The notes under the pieces are model-generated. The model saw only the letters and a list, made by a program, of their open reading frames with translations, was not told the origin of the DNA and ran no database searches. The position numbers were made by a program, and so were the translations under genes. From Christiangramia bathymodioli (GTDB lineage: Bacteria > Bacteroidota > Bacteroidia > Flavobacteriales > Flavobacteriaceae), in assembly GCA_009735695.1 (NCBI GenBank), contig SRSL01000001.1, forward strand, positions 124,048 to 188,047: DNA of 64,000 bases. The letters are read 5' to 3'. Shown here piece by piece: positions 1 through 8,447 of this stretch (the first letter of the stretch is position 1; each line of letters starts with the position of its first letter).

Positions 1-338
1 TCCATCACCACGTTCTTGGCGTCTTCAGGATCCTTCGGGATCAACATCATCCTGATCTTCTCTTCTAATTCAGGTAATTGAGATTTCGCCTCTTCAAGCT
101 GAAGTTTAGCCATTTCGGTCATTTCAGGATCGCTCCCGTCTGCAATGATCTCTTCGGCTTCCTTGATATTTTCGGTGAGGCTCACATATGTTTCGCGCTC
201 ATCCATCAGGGCCTTAAGGTCCTTATATTCTTTATTTAATTCAATATATCGCTTTTGGTCTGAGATCACATCTGGCTGAATAATCAAATCGTTCACCTCA
301 TCAAACCGTTGCTTTACGATATTAAGTTTCTCTAACAT
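1..338 (-). CDS. prfA: Peptide chain release factor 1 (N-terminal part; runs off the window)
   Basis: The minus strand carries an open frame from an ATG at 338 to the window edge, about 112 codons. The peptide starts [15 protein letters not shown] and is a highly charged helical region with repeated Glu/Lys, as in domain 1 of class I release factors RF1/RF2. RF1 recognises UAA and UAG stop codons and hydrolyses peptidyl-tRNA in the ribosome. The PxT and GGQ motifs that would prove the call lie outside the window. RF1 is preferred over RF2 because the frame begins directly with the RF1-type N-terminus, without the programmed frameshift many RF2 genes carry. A possible -7 promoter box lies at 360-367. 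Confidence 0.8.
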   Translation of the reverse strand, partial: MLEKLNIVKQRFDEVNDLIIQPDVISDQKRYIELNKEYKDLKALMDERETYVSLTENIKEAEEIIADGSDPEMTEMAKLQLEEAKSQLPELEEKIRMMLIPKDPEDAKNVVM

Positions 339-359
339 ATATGTTGGCTGAATTTTGAG

Positions 360-367
360 CAAATTTA
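360..367 (-). promoter_or_regulatory. Possible -7 promoter box of prfA
   Basis: On the minus strand this reads TAAATTTG, matching the Bacteroidota -7 consensus TAnnTTTG, 21 bases before the prfA ATG. No TTG is seen at the expected -33 distance, so the site is only half supported. Confidence 0.3.
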
Positions 368-397
368 CGATAATTTGTATGAAATGTAAGAGAAAGT

Positions 398-1096
398 CTA
401 AAGGCTTTCCAGGGCAGTCACAGCACGGTGATTCCGACCTATACTCGAAAATTTCACAAGACCTGCTAGCGCCATTAAATAGAAAAACCGGTCTGCGAAA
501 TAGAACTGATGAAAGTCCAGGTAATAGGCGATAAACGAAGTAATATCTGAAAACACCAGGCATAAGGTTGCTGATGTAAAGAAAAACGAGCGTTTACTGG
601 AATAGCGATTGGAATAGGAGATGGCAGCGATCACCATGGCGATCATCGCGAGACCGTACCCGTAAAAAAGAATCTCCATCGTCTGGTACCTAAAGGTTTC
701 AGGAACCATATCCACTAGCATGACCAGCATGGCAAGATTCAGACTAAAACCTATTACAAAAATCATTTTCTGAAAGTTATTGGTTCTGAGCTTTTTCAAT
801 TCAGGTATAACAACCATGATCAGCATTACATAAGCTGAAATTCTTACCAGGAATGTAAGTGCATTGAACAGATGGTATTCATAATAGAACAGCAACATAT
901 CTGCCAGCACAAAAAGACTGAACACACTCAGCAACCTTTTCATACCAGGATTAATGATCAAAAGTAAAACCAGGAAGGCCGAGGTGGTCATCAGGCGGGC
1001 CCACCGACTATAATCCTGGTCATATTCAGTAATGACCATAAAATTCAGTAAGAGCAAAAAAAGCCCGAAAAGACCTGAAAGGAGTTTTGTAAGCAT
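398..1096 (-). CDS. YhhN-like multi-pass membrane protein
   Basis: A 232-residue protein made almost wholly of hydrophobic segments (about eight predicted helices) joined by short charged loops. A late segment reading [14 protein letters not shown] resembles the conserved 'SD' helix of YhhN-family proteins, which include eukaryotic lysoplasmalogenase TMEM86. In that family the membrane enzyme hydrolyses the vinyl-ether bond of lysoplasmalogens. No such activity can be inferred for this member with confidence. The gene is divergent from the small membrane protein/ABC ATPase pair starting near 1211. The ATG at 1096 gives a clean hydrophobic N-terminus. The fold family is moderately likely; the function is uncertain. 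Confidence 0.55.
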   Translation of the reverse strand: MLTKLLSGLFGLFLLLLNFMVITEYDQDYSRWARLMTTSAFLVLLLIINPGMKRLLSVFSLFVLADMLLFYYEYHLFNALTFLVRISAYVMLIMVVIPELKKLRTNNFQKMIFVIGFSLNLAMLVMLVDMVPETFRYQTMEILFYGYGLAMIAMVIAAISYSNRYSSKRSFFFTSATLCLVFSDITSFIAYYLDFHQFYFADRFFYLMALAGLVKFSSIGRNHRAVTALESL

Positions 1097-1210
1097 GATA
1101 TTTTTGATTGGTTAGGCATACTTACGAAAAGAACGGCTATGTGGTTTTTTTACGTACAGGCTGAATTTGCTTCAAGAAGCATCCCCTATAATTTTATATA
1201 TTACAACTTC

Positions 1211-1519
1211 ATGCGAACTATCAGGAACTTCTTGCTCAAATCCAGGCTTTCCTTTCATTTTTACCGAAAGATGCTGGTTGTTATGGCCATTCTTGCCGCG
1301 CTGATTTCGATGATGGGGACACCTTTCGTGGCGGTGATGCTCATCAAAATTGTCCTGATCGGCTTATTGTTGCTCTCTTACGAATACGTGGAAAAGAGCG
1401 ATAACCTGGTTTTCTATAAGAACTTCGGGATTACCCCGATCTTTCTTTTCGTTTTTTGCGTTTTTACAGATGGCATCCTTAGTTTGATAATTTTTAAAAC
1501 AGTACGCGGCTTAATATGA
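1211..1519 (+). CDS. Small membrane protein upstream of an ABC ATPase
   Basis: A protein of about 102 residues when started at the ATG at 1211. The frame is open back to 1139, but those extra 24 residues look unlike a natural N-terminus. It has a basic start (MRTIRNFLLKSRLSFHFYRK) followed by about three hydrophobic stretches. Its stop overlaps the start of the next gene by four bases (ATGA at 1516-1519), which implies translational coupling. I recognise no family. By context it may be the membrane partner, or part of one, for the ATPase encoded next; it is far smaller than a usual ABC permease. Confidence 0.55.
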   Translation: MRTIRNFLLKSRLSFHFYRKMLVVMAILAALISMMGTPFVAVMLIKIVLIGLLLLSYEYVEKSDNLVFYKNFGITPIFLFVFCVFTDGILSLIIFKTVRGLI

Positions 1520-2163
1520 CCTTTGAACTGGACAATGTAGAATTGAGCTATAACGGCAAAAAGATCCTGTATGGAGTGTATGTAAAAGCCGAAAAAGGAA
1601 AGATCACAGGCATCCTGGGTTCTAACGGCTGTGGAAAGACCAGCCTCCTTCGCATCTTTTTCGGAAACCTGGATTGTACTAATAAACTGGTAAGAATAGA
1701 CGGGAAGGGAACTTTAAAAAGACTGTACAGGGAAAGAACGATCAGGTACCTACCTCAGGCCGAGTTACTTCCACAGAATATAAGCTTAAGAAATTTATTC
1801 AGCATTTATGAAACGGATTGGCAGGAATTCCTTTTGGATTTTGAAGAGTTCAGAAAATATGGCCTTCACCGAATGAAGCAACTTTCAGGTGGGGAACAAC
1901 GTCTGGTGGCTATCTGGCTCAGCCTGAAATCTCCTTCAGACCTGGTGATGCTCGATGAACCCTTCACCCACCTGGCGCCAAGATATATCGAGATCATCAA
2001 ACAGGAGTTGCTTAAGGAAAAGGCTAAAAAAGCCATCATCATTACCGATCATCTTTTCGAAGAGATTTTGGAAATGAGCGACAGCCTTTACCTGATTCAA
2101 AATGGCTGTTCCAGGCCGGTAAAAACAAGGGATGACCTAAGAGAACTGGGATATATCAATTAA
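1516..2163 (+). CDS. ABC transporter ATP-binding protein
   Basis: A stand-alone nucleotide-binding domain of 215 residues, slightly short for the family. Visible motifs in order are Walker A GSNGCGKTS near residue 35, Q-loop YLPQ near 78, signature LSGGEQR near 123, Walker B LVMLDEP near 143, and the switch histidine in IITDH near 175. It would hydrolyse ATP to drive a transporter or other membrane complex. The only co-encoded partner is the small membrane protein overlapping it upstream; no permease or binding protein lies nearby. It ends convergently with purM, the two stop codons sharing TTAA at 2160-2163. The substrate cannot be predicted. Confidence 0.85.
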   Translation: MTFELDNVELSYNGKKILYGVYVKAEKGKITGILGSNGCGKTSLLRIFFGNLDCTNKLVRIDGKGTLKRLYRERTIRYLPQAELLPQNISLRNLFSIYETDWQEFLLDFEEFRKYGLHRMKQLSGGEQRLVAIWLSLKSPSDLVMLDEPFTHLAPRYIEIIKQELLKEKAKKAIIITDHLFEEILEMSDSLYLIQNGCSRPVKTRDDLRELGYIN

Positions 2164-3338
2164 TATTCGAATTTCCCGTGCTTGCTCTTAATGGTCAGTT
2201 TTTTGGTTTCTGAAGCTTCTACCCTACCAATGATCCTCGCATCTACATTAAAGGACTTTGAAATTTCAATAATTTCGGCAGCGATACTTTCATCTACATA
2301 TAGCTCCATTCGATGCCCCATATTGAAAACCTGGTACATCTCTTTCCAGTCGGTTTTGCTTTCCTGCTGAATCAATTTGAAAAGTGGTGGCGTGTCGAAA
2401 AGGTCGTCTTTGATAATGTGATTCTTTTCGATAAAATGAAGGATCTTGGTTTGAGCACCTCCACTGCAGTGAACCATTCCGTCAATTTTGCCGGCTCCAA
2501 TTTCCTCAAGTATTTTTTTGATGATAGGCGCATAGGTTCGGGTTGGTGACAGCACCAGTTTCCCGGCGTCGATTGGAGAATTTTCTACCGCATCGGTTAG
2601 TTTTCTGGTTCCTGAATAGACCAGGTCTTCCGGAATAGAACTATCGAAACTTTCAGGGTATTTTTCAGCGAGAATTTTGGAGAACACATCATGCCTGGCC
2701 GAGGTAAGTCCGTTACTTCCCATTCCGCCATTATATTCCTTTTCATAGCTGGCCTGTCCGAAAGAAGCGAGTCCTACGATCACATTTCCAGGTTTGATAC
2801 TGGCATTATCGATCACATCTTTTCTGGCCATCCTGGCGGTCACCGTAGAATCCACGATGATGGTTCGAACCAGGTCGCCTACATCGGCCGTTTCTCCGCC
2901 TGTTGAATGGATCTCCACACCAAAATCCTTTAATTCTGAAATAAGCTCTTCCGTACCATTAATAATGGCCGAAATCACCTCTCCCGGAATAAGGTTCTTA
3001 TTCCTTCCAATAGTGGATGAAAGCAGGATATTATCCGTTGCTCCTACACAAAGGAGGTCATCAATATTCATTATAAGCGCATCCTGGGCTATGCCTTTCC
3101 ACACCGAAAGATCACCGGTCTCTTTCCAGTACATATAAGCAAGGGAGGATTTGGTTCCGGCACCATCGGCGTGCATGATCAAACAATGGTCTTCGCTCCC
3201 GGTCAAATGATCCGGCACGATCTTACAGAATGCCTTTGGAAAAAGGCCTTTATCTACATTTTTGATCGCGTTATGCACATCTTCCTTTCCGGCTGAAACA
3301 CCTCTTCCTGAATATCGTTTGCTTACTTCCTTGCTCAT
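2160..3338 (-). CDS. purM: Phosphoribosylformylglycinamidine cyclo-ligase (AIR synthase)
   Basis: A 392-residue PurM-family protein, longer than the roughly 345 residues of E. coli PurM but of the length I know from Bacteroidota. The family converts FGAM plus ATP to aminoimidazole ribotide in step five of purine synthesis. Visible conserved parts are the N-terminal SGRGVSAGKEDVHNAI, the nucleotide-binding HADGAGTKSS near residue 56, the Asp-rich ALIMNIDDLLCVGA, and GGETADVGDLVRT near 147. The start ATG at 3338 follows a TATCTTTG box at 3358-3365. It is read as a single gene, with a terminator separating it from glnN upstream. The divergent length leaves a small chance that it is a PurM-like paralogue. 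Confidence 0.85.
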   Translation of the reverse strand: MSKEVSKRYSGRGVSAGKEDVHNAIKNVDKGLFPKAFCKIVPDHLTGSEDHCLIMHADGAGTKSSLAYMYWKETGDLSVWKGIAQDALIMNIDDLLCVGATDNILLSSTIGRNKNLIPGEVISAIINGTEELISELKDFGVEIHSTGGETADVGDLVRTIIVDSTVTARMARKDVIDNASIKPGNVIVGLASFGQASYEKEYNGGMGSNGLTSARHDVFSKILAEKYPESFDSSIPEDLVYSGTRKLTDAVENSPIDAGKLVLSPTRTYAPIIKKILEEIGAGKIDGMVHCSGGAQTKILHFIEKNHIIKDDLFDTPPLFKLIQQESKTDWKEMYQVFNMGHRMELYVDESIAAEIIEISKSFNVDARIIGRVEASETKKLTIKSKHGKFEY

Positions 3339-3357
3339 GACTTTTTGTTAGAGACCT

Positions 3358-3365
3358 CAAAGATA
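3358..3365 (-). promoter_or_regulatory. Possible -7 promoter box of purM
   Basis: The minus strand reads TATCTTTG, a full match to TAnnTTTG, 19 bases before the purM start. A good TTG at -33 is not seen. Confidence 0.4.
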
Positions 3366-3410
3366 AAACCTTTAGGCAGTTCTGGTAACTAATCGAATAA
3401 TTTTAAAAGA

Positions 3411-3438
3411 AAAAACCACGCTGGCTAGCGTGGTTTTT
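3411..3438 (-). terminator. Rho-independent terminator after glnN
   Basis: A perfect 12-bp stem (AAAAACCACGCT with its complement) and a 4-base loop lie just past the glnN stop at 3459, in the gap before purM. The A and T flanks make it usable on both strands. Confidence 0.8.
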
Positions 3439-3458
3439 AAATTTTATCTAAGTATTAT

Positions 3459-5645
3459 TTATCGAGTAAATAATAATTCTCTGTACTTGGTCAATGGCCA
3501 AAGCTCATCGTCTACAAGCAGTTCCAGTTTATCACAGTGATACCTGATCTCGTCGAAGTATGGTTTTACATCGTCACAGTAAGCAAATGCCTTTTCCTCT
3601 GCATTTTCGATCTTATTAGCCACTTTACGAGCTTCGATCATCGCGTTCACATTTGAGTTGATCTTGGCGATATGAGCTGAAATGCTTTCAATGATCTCCA
3701 GCTGCTCCTTGGCATGTCTCGCAAAATCATCGGCATAGATCTCCTTAAGTCCGCGTACGTTTTTGATCAAAATATTCTGGTAACGAATAGCCGTTGGGAT
3801 CACATGGTTACGCGCGATGTCTCCAAGCACACGACCTTCGATCTGGATTCTCATGGCATATTCTTCGAGTTCGATCTCATGTCGAGCTTCGATCTCGGTT
3901 TCGTTCATCACCTCAAGATCTTTAAAAAGCTTGATGGTCTCTTTACTTACCTGAGCTTTCAGAGCCTGCGGAGTGGTTCTGTTATTGCTTAGCCCACGCT
4001 TTTTAGCTTCCTTTTCCCAGGCTTCTCCATAACCATCTCCTTCGAAACGGATCTTTTTAGATTTCTTGATATACTCCCTAAGAATATTGAAGATAGCATC
4101 ATCCTTCTTCATTTTTTTGCTCTTGATCAATTTGTCTACCTCAACCTTGAATTCCTTCAATTGCTTCGCAACGATTGAGTTCAATACGGTCATGGCATTC
4201 GCACAATTCGCAAGTGAACCAACTGCTCGGAATTCGAATTTGTTCCCGGTAAAGGCAAATGGAGAGGTTCTGTTCCTGTCGGTATTATCAAGAAGGATCT
4301 CTGGAATTTTCCCAACAACATTCAGTTTAAGCTCTGTTTTTTCCTGTGGAGAAAGTTTTCCATCGGTCACTTTTTCAAGTTCATCAAGCACCTTGGTTAG
4401 CTGAGAACCAATAAATACGGAAAGGATCGCCGGTGGAGCTTCGTTCGCACCAAGACGGTGATCGTTAGATGCACTGGCAATTGCCGCTCTTAATAATTCT
4501 TCATGATCGTACACCGCTTTAATGGTATTCACAAAGAAAGTAAGGAACTGAAGGTTCTTCATTGGAGTTGATCCCGGTGACAACAGGTTTGTACCGGTAT
4601 CGGTAGCCAGAGACCAGTTGTTGTGCTTTCCACTACCGTTGATTCCGGCAAATGGTTTTTCATGCATCAAAACAGCCAGATTATGTCTTTCCCCAACTTT
4701 CTTCATCACATCCATGATCAGGGAGTTATGGTCTACAGCAAGGTTTGCTTCCTCAAAAATCGGAGCAAGTTCGAACTGGTTTGGAGCCACCTCGTTATGG
4801 CGAGTCTTAACCGGAATTCCCAGTTTCATACATTCGATCTCGAGATCCATCATAAAAGCGATGGCTCTTGATGGAATCGATCCGAAATAGTGATCATCCA
4901 GCTGCTGACCTTTGGCCGGTGAATGTCCTAATAATGTTCTTCCGGTAAGGGTTATATCAGGTCTTGAAGCAACAAGAGCTGAATCTATCAAGAAGTATTC
5001 CTGCTCCCATCCAAGGGTAGCATTTACTTTCTTTACATTCTTATCAAAATACTTGGCAACATCGGTAGCCGCATGATCAACAGCCTGAAGTGCTCTTAAT
5101 AATGGAGTTTTGTTATCCAGCGCTTCCCCGGTATAGGAAACAAAGATAGTAGGAATACACAGTGTAGTTCCCCAGATAAACGCAGGAGAAGTAGGATCCC
5201 AGGCAGTATAACCACGGGCTTCAAAAGTATTTCTAATTCCTCCACTTGGGAAACTGGAAGCATCTGGCTCCTGTTGTACCAATTGACCTCCACCAAATTT
5301 TTCTATGGCCAGGCCTTCACTAAGTGGCTCGAAGAAAGAATCATGTTTTTCAGCAGTTGTCCCAGTTAATGGCTGAAACCAGTGTGTGTAATGAGTTACT
5401 CCTTTAGAGATGGCCCATTCCTTCATTCCGGTTGAGATGTGATCTGCCACGTTACGGTCTATCTTTTTCCCGGTGCGCATTGCTTCGGTTACATTTTGAT
5501 AGGCCTCTTTGGTAAGAAACTGTCTCATTACAGTTTCATTGAACACATTGGTAGAGAAAATTTCAGACCGTCTTGCAGGTTCTTCGATTTTTAAAGGCTT
5601 GCGATTAAGTGTTTCTTTTAATGCCTGAAAGCGTAATGTTGCCAT
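3459..5645 (-). CDS. glnN: Glutamine synthetase type III
   Basis: A 728-residue protein of the GSIII length, far longer than GSI (about 470) or GSII (about 350). It ligates ammonia to glutamate with ATP. Visible elements include NVFNETVMRQFLT near the N-terminus (a GSIII-typical region), the metal/glutamate segment WEQEYFLID, RHNEVAPNQFELAP, the ATP/ammonia region FAGINGSGKHNNWSL, and NRTSPFAFTGNKFEFRAVGS. The C-terminal third is a long helical region found only in GSIII. The gene is divergent from a GSII gene (5929-6954) across a 283-base spacer holding repeated boxes, which suggests joint nitrogen control. The ATG at 5645 matches the start expected for the family. Confidence 0.95.
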   Translation of the reverse strand: MATLRFQALKETLNRKPLKIEEPARRSEIFSTNVFNETVMRQFLTKEAYQNVTEAMRTGKKIDRNVADHISTGMKEWAISKGVTHYTHWFQPLTGTTAEKHDSFFEPLSEGLAIEKFGGGQLVQQEPDASSFPSGGIRNTFEARGYTAWDPTSPAFIWGTTLCIPTIFVSYTGEALDNKTPLLRALQAVDHAATDVAKYFDKNVKKVNATLGWEQEYFLIDSALVASRPDITLTGRTLLGHSPAKGQQLDDHYFGSIPSRAIAFMMDLEIECMKLGIPVKTRHNEVAPNQFELAPIFEEANLAVDHNSLIMDVMKKVGERHNLAVLMHEKPFAGINGSGKHNNWSLATDTGTNLLSPGSTPMKNLQFLTFFVNTIKAVYDHEELLRAAIASASNDHRLGANEAPPAILSVFIGSQLTKVLDELEKVTDGKLSPQEKTELKLNVVGKIPEILLDNTDRNRTSPFAFTGNKFEFRAVGSLANCANAMTVLNSIVAKQLKEFKVEVDKLIKSKKMKKDDAIFNILREYIKKSKKIRFEGDGYGEAWEKEAKKRGLSNNRTTPQALKAQVSKETIKLFKDLEVMNETEIEARHEIELEEYAMRIQIEGRVLGDIARNHVIPTAIRYQNILIKNVRGLKEIYADDFARHAKEQLEIIESISAHIAKINSNVNAMIEARKVANKIENAEEKAFAYCDDVKPYFDEIRYHCDKLELLVDDELWPLTKYRELLFTR

Positions 5646-5928
5646 AAAGAATATTTAAGTTGTGTTTGTTCTTATTAAAATGAATATAAAACAAAAGGCC
5701 GCTTATATAAAAAATGAACGACTTGAAGGTGCGAATATAGGATTTCTGGTTTGAATTTTTAAAAATTTAAGCCTTAAAAAATGCTAAATTTTAATTTACA
5801 CCCCTCCCAAAATAGGGTATTCATAAAAATTAACTCAGTTTTACAATTTGACACCCCGTCATGAAAGGGGTTTAAGTTTAAATTAATATTTTAGTCTGTT
5901 GTAAATTCAAATAAAATTCTCAGCAGAT
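5646..5928. promoter_or_regulatory. Divergent control region between the two glutamine synthetase genes
   Basis: This AT-rich 283-base spacer holds two copies of ACACCCC, at 5798-5804 and 5851-5857, 53 bases apart (about five helical turns). Each copy is also the left half of an imperfect inverted repeat: ACCC with GGGT at 5799-5819, and ACCCC with GGGGT at 5852-5872. I found no clear TAnnTTTG promoter box for either gene. The boxes are inferred to be regulator sites; the regulator is unknown. Confidence 0.35.
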
Positions 5929-6954
5929 ATGAGCAGCAAAGCAAAACTTGAGTACATCTGGCTGGATGGATATTATCCCACCCAGAACATGCGAAGTAAA
6001 ACTAAGGTCGAAGACAACTTCAGTGGAAAACTGGAAGATTGCCCTATCTGGTCATTTGACGGGTCATCTACCAAGCAGGCCGAAGGAGGAAGTTCAGACT
6101 GCCTTTTAAAACCCGTGGCGATCTATCCCGATCCCGCAAGAAAGAACGGCTACCTGGTGATGAGCGAAGTCTTAAATCCAGACGGAACACCCCATGCAAC
6201 CAATTCTAGGGCGACTATCGACGATGAGGATGACGATTTCTGGTTCGGTTTTGAACAGGAATATTTTATCATGGATACCAAAACCCAGCTGCCGCTAGGT
6301 TTCCCAATGGGAGGTTACCCCGGCCCGCAGGGAATGTACTACTGCTCGGTTGGAGGAAGAAATACCCATGGCAGAGACCTGGTAGAAGAACATGCCGACC
6401 TCTGCCTGGAAGCAGGGATCAACTTTGAAGGTATTAACCAGGAAGTTGCCAGCGGACAATGGGAGTTCCAGATTTTTGCCAAAGGCGGAAAAAAGGCTGG
6501 AGACGAGGTTTGGGTTGCGAGATATCTGTTGGACCGACTTACTGAAAAATATGGTTATTATATCGAATACCACCCGAAACCGGTTAAGGGAGACTGGAAC
6601 GGCTCGGGTATGCACTGTAATTTCTCCAACACTCTCCTAAGAACAGCTGGTTCCAAGGAAATATACGATCAGGTTTGCGAAGCATTCAGGCCAGTAACCA
6701 GGGAACATATTGAGGTATATGGAGAATATAACGATGAGCGTTTAACCGGGTTACACGAAACAGCTTCCATAAATGACTTTAGCTACGGAGTTTCCGATCG
6801 TGGAGCCTCTATTAGAATTCCTATTATCACCGTTGAAAAAGGTTATAAAGGATGGCTGGAAGATCGAAGACCAGCTTCCAATGCCGATCCCTACAAGGTA
6901 GCTGCAAGGATTATAAAAACTGTAGAGTCTGCGAATATTGCGGTGCCAGCATAA
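5929..6954 (+). CDS. Glutamine synthetase type II (eukaryote-like short form)
   Basis: A 341-residue glutamine synthetase matching the short GSII form. The order of motifs is WSFDGSSTKQAEG near residue 41 (beta-grasp latch), WFGFEQEYF near 104 (metal/glutamate), NFEGINQEVASGQWEF (catalytic Glu region), GSGMHCNFSN near 225 (ATP site), SDRGASIRIPI near 288 (ammonium/phosphate loop), and EDRRPASNADPYKV near 306. All key residues appear intact, so it should be active. It is divergent from glnN and followed by a strong bidirectional terminator. Keeping two different glutamine synthetase types side by side suggests use under different ammonium supply. Confidence 0.93.
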   Translation: MSSKAKLEYIWLDGYYPTQNMRSKTKVEDNFSGKLEDCPIWSFDGSSTKQAEGGSSDCLLKPVAIYPDPARKNGYLVMSEVLNPDGTPHATNSRATIDDEDDDFWFGFEQEYFIMDTKTQLPLGFPMGGYPGPQGMYYCSVGGRNTHGRDLVEEHADLCLEAGINFEGINQEVASGQWEFQIFAKGGKKAGDEVWVARYLLDRLTEKYGYYIEYHPKPVKGDWNGSGMHCNFSNTLLRTAGSKEIYDQVCEAFRPVTREHIEVYGEYNDERLTGLHETASINDFSYGVSDRGASIRIPIITVEKGYKGWLEDRRPASNADPYKVAARIIKTVESANIAVPA

Positions 6955-6974
6955 GATCTGCACCTATGAAAAAG

Positions 6975-7013
6975 AGAAAAAAAGACCATCCTGAACAGGT
7001 GGTCTTTTTTTTA
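6975..7013. terminator. Bidirectional terminator between GSII and the cation antiporter
   Basis: A stem of A-run plus GACCA pairs with TGGTC plus T-run, with an inner CCTG/CAGG. It sits between convergent genes and even overlaps the end of the minus-strand gene, serving both. Confidence 0.8.
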
Positions 7014-7955
7014 TACGAATGCCAGCAGGATAAAAACCGAGTAACCGGCTACCAGCAGGAAACCTTCCTTACGGCCCATTTCAGAATATTTCGGGATCAA
7101 TAACAGAGGCATCAATACAAAAGCGATACCCAGCAACCAGAACATATCACTGGTAAGGATTTGATCAGATTTTACATCTATAGGTTTAATGAGGGCGGTA
7201 AGCCCCAGCACCGAAGCGATATTGAAAATATTAGATCCAATAAGGTTTCCAAGGGAAATAGCTTTCTCCTTTTTTATGGCAGCGATCAGGGATGCAGCAA
7301 GCTCGGGGACACTGGTACCTATTGCAATAACGGTAACCGATACCACACGTTCACTAATTCCAAGTTGGGTAGCCAGGTCTACTGCTCCTTTTACCAGAAG
7401 TTCCGATCCGCCCCAAAGCGCGAAGATGCCAATCAAAAGCCAGATGGTCATTTTGAATCCTGTCACCTCTCTAAGCGATTCGTCCACTTCCTCTGCGATC
7501 ACCTTATCCTTTCTGCGGGATCGTTTAATGAGTATAAAAAGATAGACCACTAATCCTATAAGGAGAGCTCCACCTTCTATTCGCGATAACATTTTATTAC
7601 TAACCAGGAAAAAATAAAGAACAATGGAAAAAACCATCATCACCGGCCAGTTGATCCTGTAAAAATCACGATCTACCATGAGTGGGGAGATAAGTGCCGT
7701 TAGGCCCAGCACCAGGCCAATATTGGCAATATTGGATCCAATCACATTTCCAAGGGAAATATCTGAAAAGCCATCTATTGCAGCCTGAAGGCTGACTAAA
7801 AGTTCAGGAGCTGAAGTGGCGAAAGACACCACGGTCAAGCCTATCACCATTCGCGAAATGCTAAGTTTTAGCGATAATGCTACTGAGGACCTCACCAGAA
7901 ATTCTCCGCCAACTACCAGCAGTACAAAACCAATCAACAGATAGACTACACTCAT
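7011..7955 (-). CDS. Calcium/sodium antiporter family protein (CaCA, YrbG-like)
   Basis: A 314-residue inner-membrane protein of about ten hydrophobic segments. It has the two inverted alpha repeats that define the Ca2+/cation antiporter superfamily: SFATSAPELLVSL with GNVIGSNIANIGLVLG in the first half, and AIGTSVPELAASL with GNLIGSNIFNIASVLG in the second. The G-S/T-P-E and G-S-N-I residues line the ion path in this family. It probably exports Ca2+ in exchange for Na+ or H+. Substrate choice (Ca2+, Na+ or K+) cannot be settled from sequence. It is a single gene, convergent with GSII. Confidence 0.9.
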   Translation of the reverse strand: MSVVYLLIGFVLLVVGGEFLVRSSVALSLKLSISRMVIGLTVVSFATSAPELLVSLQAAIDGFSDISLGNVIGSNIANIGLVLGLTALISPLMVDRDFYRINWPVMMVFSIVLYFFLVSNKMLSRIEGGALLIGLVVYLFILIKRSRRKDKVIAEEVDESLREVTGFKMTIWLLIGIFALWGGSELLVKGAVDLATQLGISERVVSVTVIAIGTSVPELAASLIAAIKKEKAISLGNLIGSNIFNIASVLGLTALIKPIDVKSDQILTSDMFWLLGIAFVLMPLLLIPKYSEMGRKEGFLLVAGYSVFILLAFV

Positions 7956-8023
7956 GAAAAAAAATTTTAGCGAAGATAGGAATTGCCCCCAGAACTACAT
8001 AAGATAAAAAAACAACTACTTTT

Positions 8024-8056
8024 ATAGTTTGTCAACTATTTTTTTCGTTATATTTG
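8024..8056 (+). promoter_or_regulatory. Promoter and BlaI-type operator of the blaI-M56 operon
   Basis: A full Bacteroidota promoter is present: TTG at 8029-8031, a 17-base spacer, and TATATTTG at 8049-8056, ending 28 bases before the ATG at 8085. A perfect inverted repeat, ATAGTT-N4-AACTAT at 8024-8039, covers the -33 element. BlaI/MecI repressors bind dyads at their own promoters, so this is the likely autoregulatory operator. Confidence 0.7.
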
Positions 8057-8084
8057 AAAATCTGAAATCATTTATAGCCTAGTT

Positions 8085-8447
8085 ATGGAAAAGCTAACCA
8101 ATAAGGAAGAGGAAATCATGAGAGTACTCTGGGATCTGGAAAAAGCCTTTGTAAAAGAGGTCATTCCTGAGTTAAAAGACCAGAAACTTCATTACAATAC
8201 CGTATCAACCATAATAAGGAATCTTGAAGAAAAAGGCTATGTCGCTCATAAGGCATTCGGAAAAACCCATCAGTATTACCCGGTGGTGAGCAAGGAGAAA
8301 TACAGAAAACAGTTCATGAACATGGCTACCAGAAGGTTCTTTGATAATTCCTTTAAAAACGTGGTCTCCTATTTCGCTAAGGAAGAAAAGATCAGTGCCG
8401 AGGAGTTACGTGAAATTTTAGAACTAATCGAAAACAAGGAAAAGTGA
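8085..8447 (+). CDS. BlaI/MecI/CopY-family transcriptional repressor
   Basis: A 120-residue winged-helix protein. The N-terminus LTNKEEEIMRVLWDLEKAFVKEV is typical of the family. The recognition helix region YNTVSTIIRNLEEKGYVAH follows at about 38-56, and a C-terminal dimerisation helix region contains the segment cut by the partner protease in BlaI/MecI systems. It is expected to dimerise on the palindrome at 8024-8039 and repress its own operon. The stop overlaps the next start (ATGA-type overlap, 8444-8447), coupling it to the M56 sensor protease. In Bacteroidota such pairs usually have no beta-lactamase beside them, and none is seen here. Confidence 0.9.
   Translation: MEKLTNKEEEIMRVLWDLEKAFVKEVIPELKDQKLHYNTVSTIIRNLEEKGYVAHKAFGKTHQYYPVVSKEKYRKQFMNMATRRFFDNSFKNVVSYFAKEEKISAEELREILELIENKEK

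Noticed and set aside
1139-1210. The upstream extension of the small membrane protein starting at 1139
   Set aside because: The extra 24 residues are aromatic-rich and atypical of a start, while the ATG at 1211 begins a normal basic, then hydrophobic, N-terminus.
6295-6615. A 106-codon minus-strand frame inside the GSII gene
   Set aside because: It lies fully antisense to a gene with intact family motifs, and its translation shows no domain or signal.
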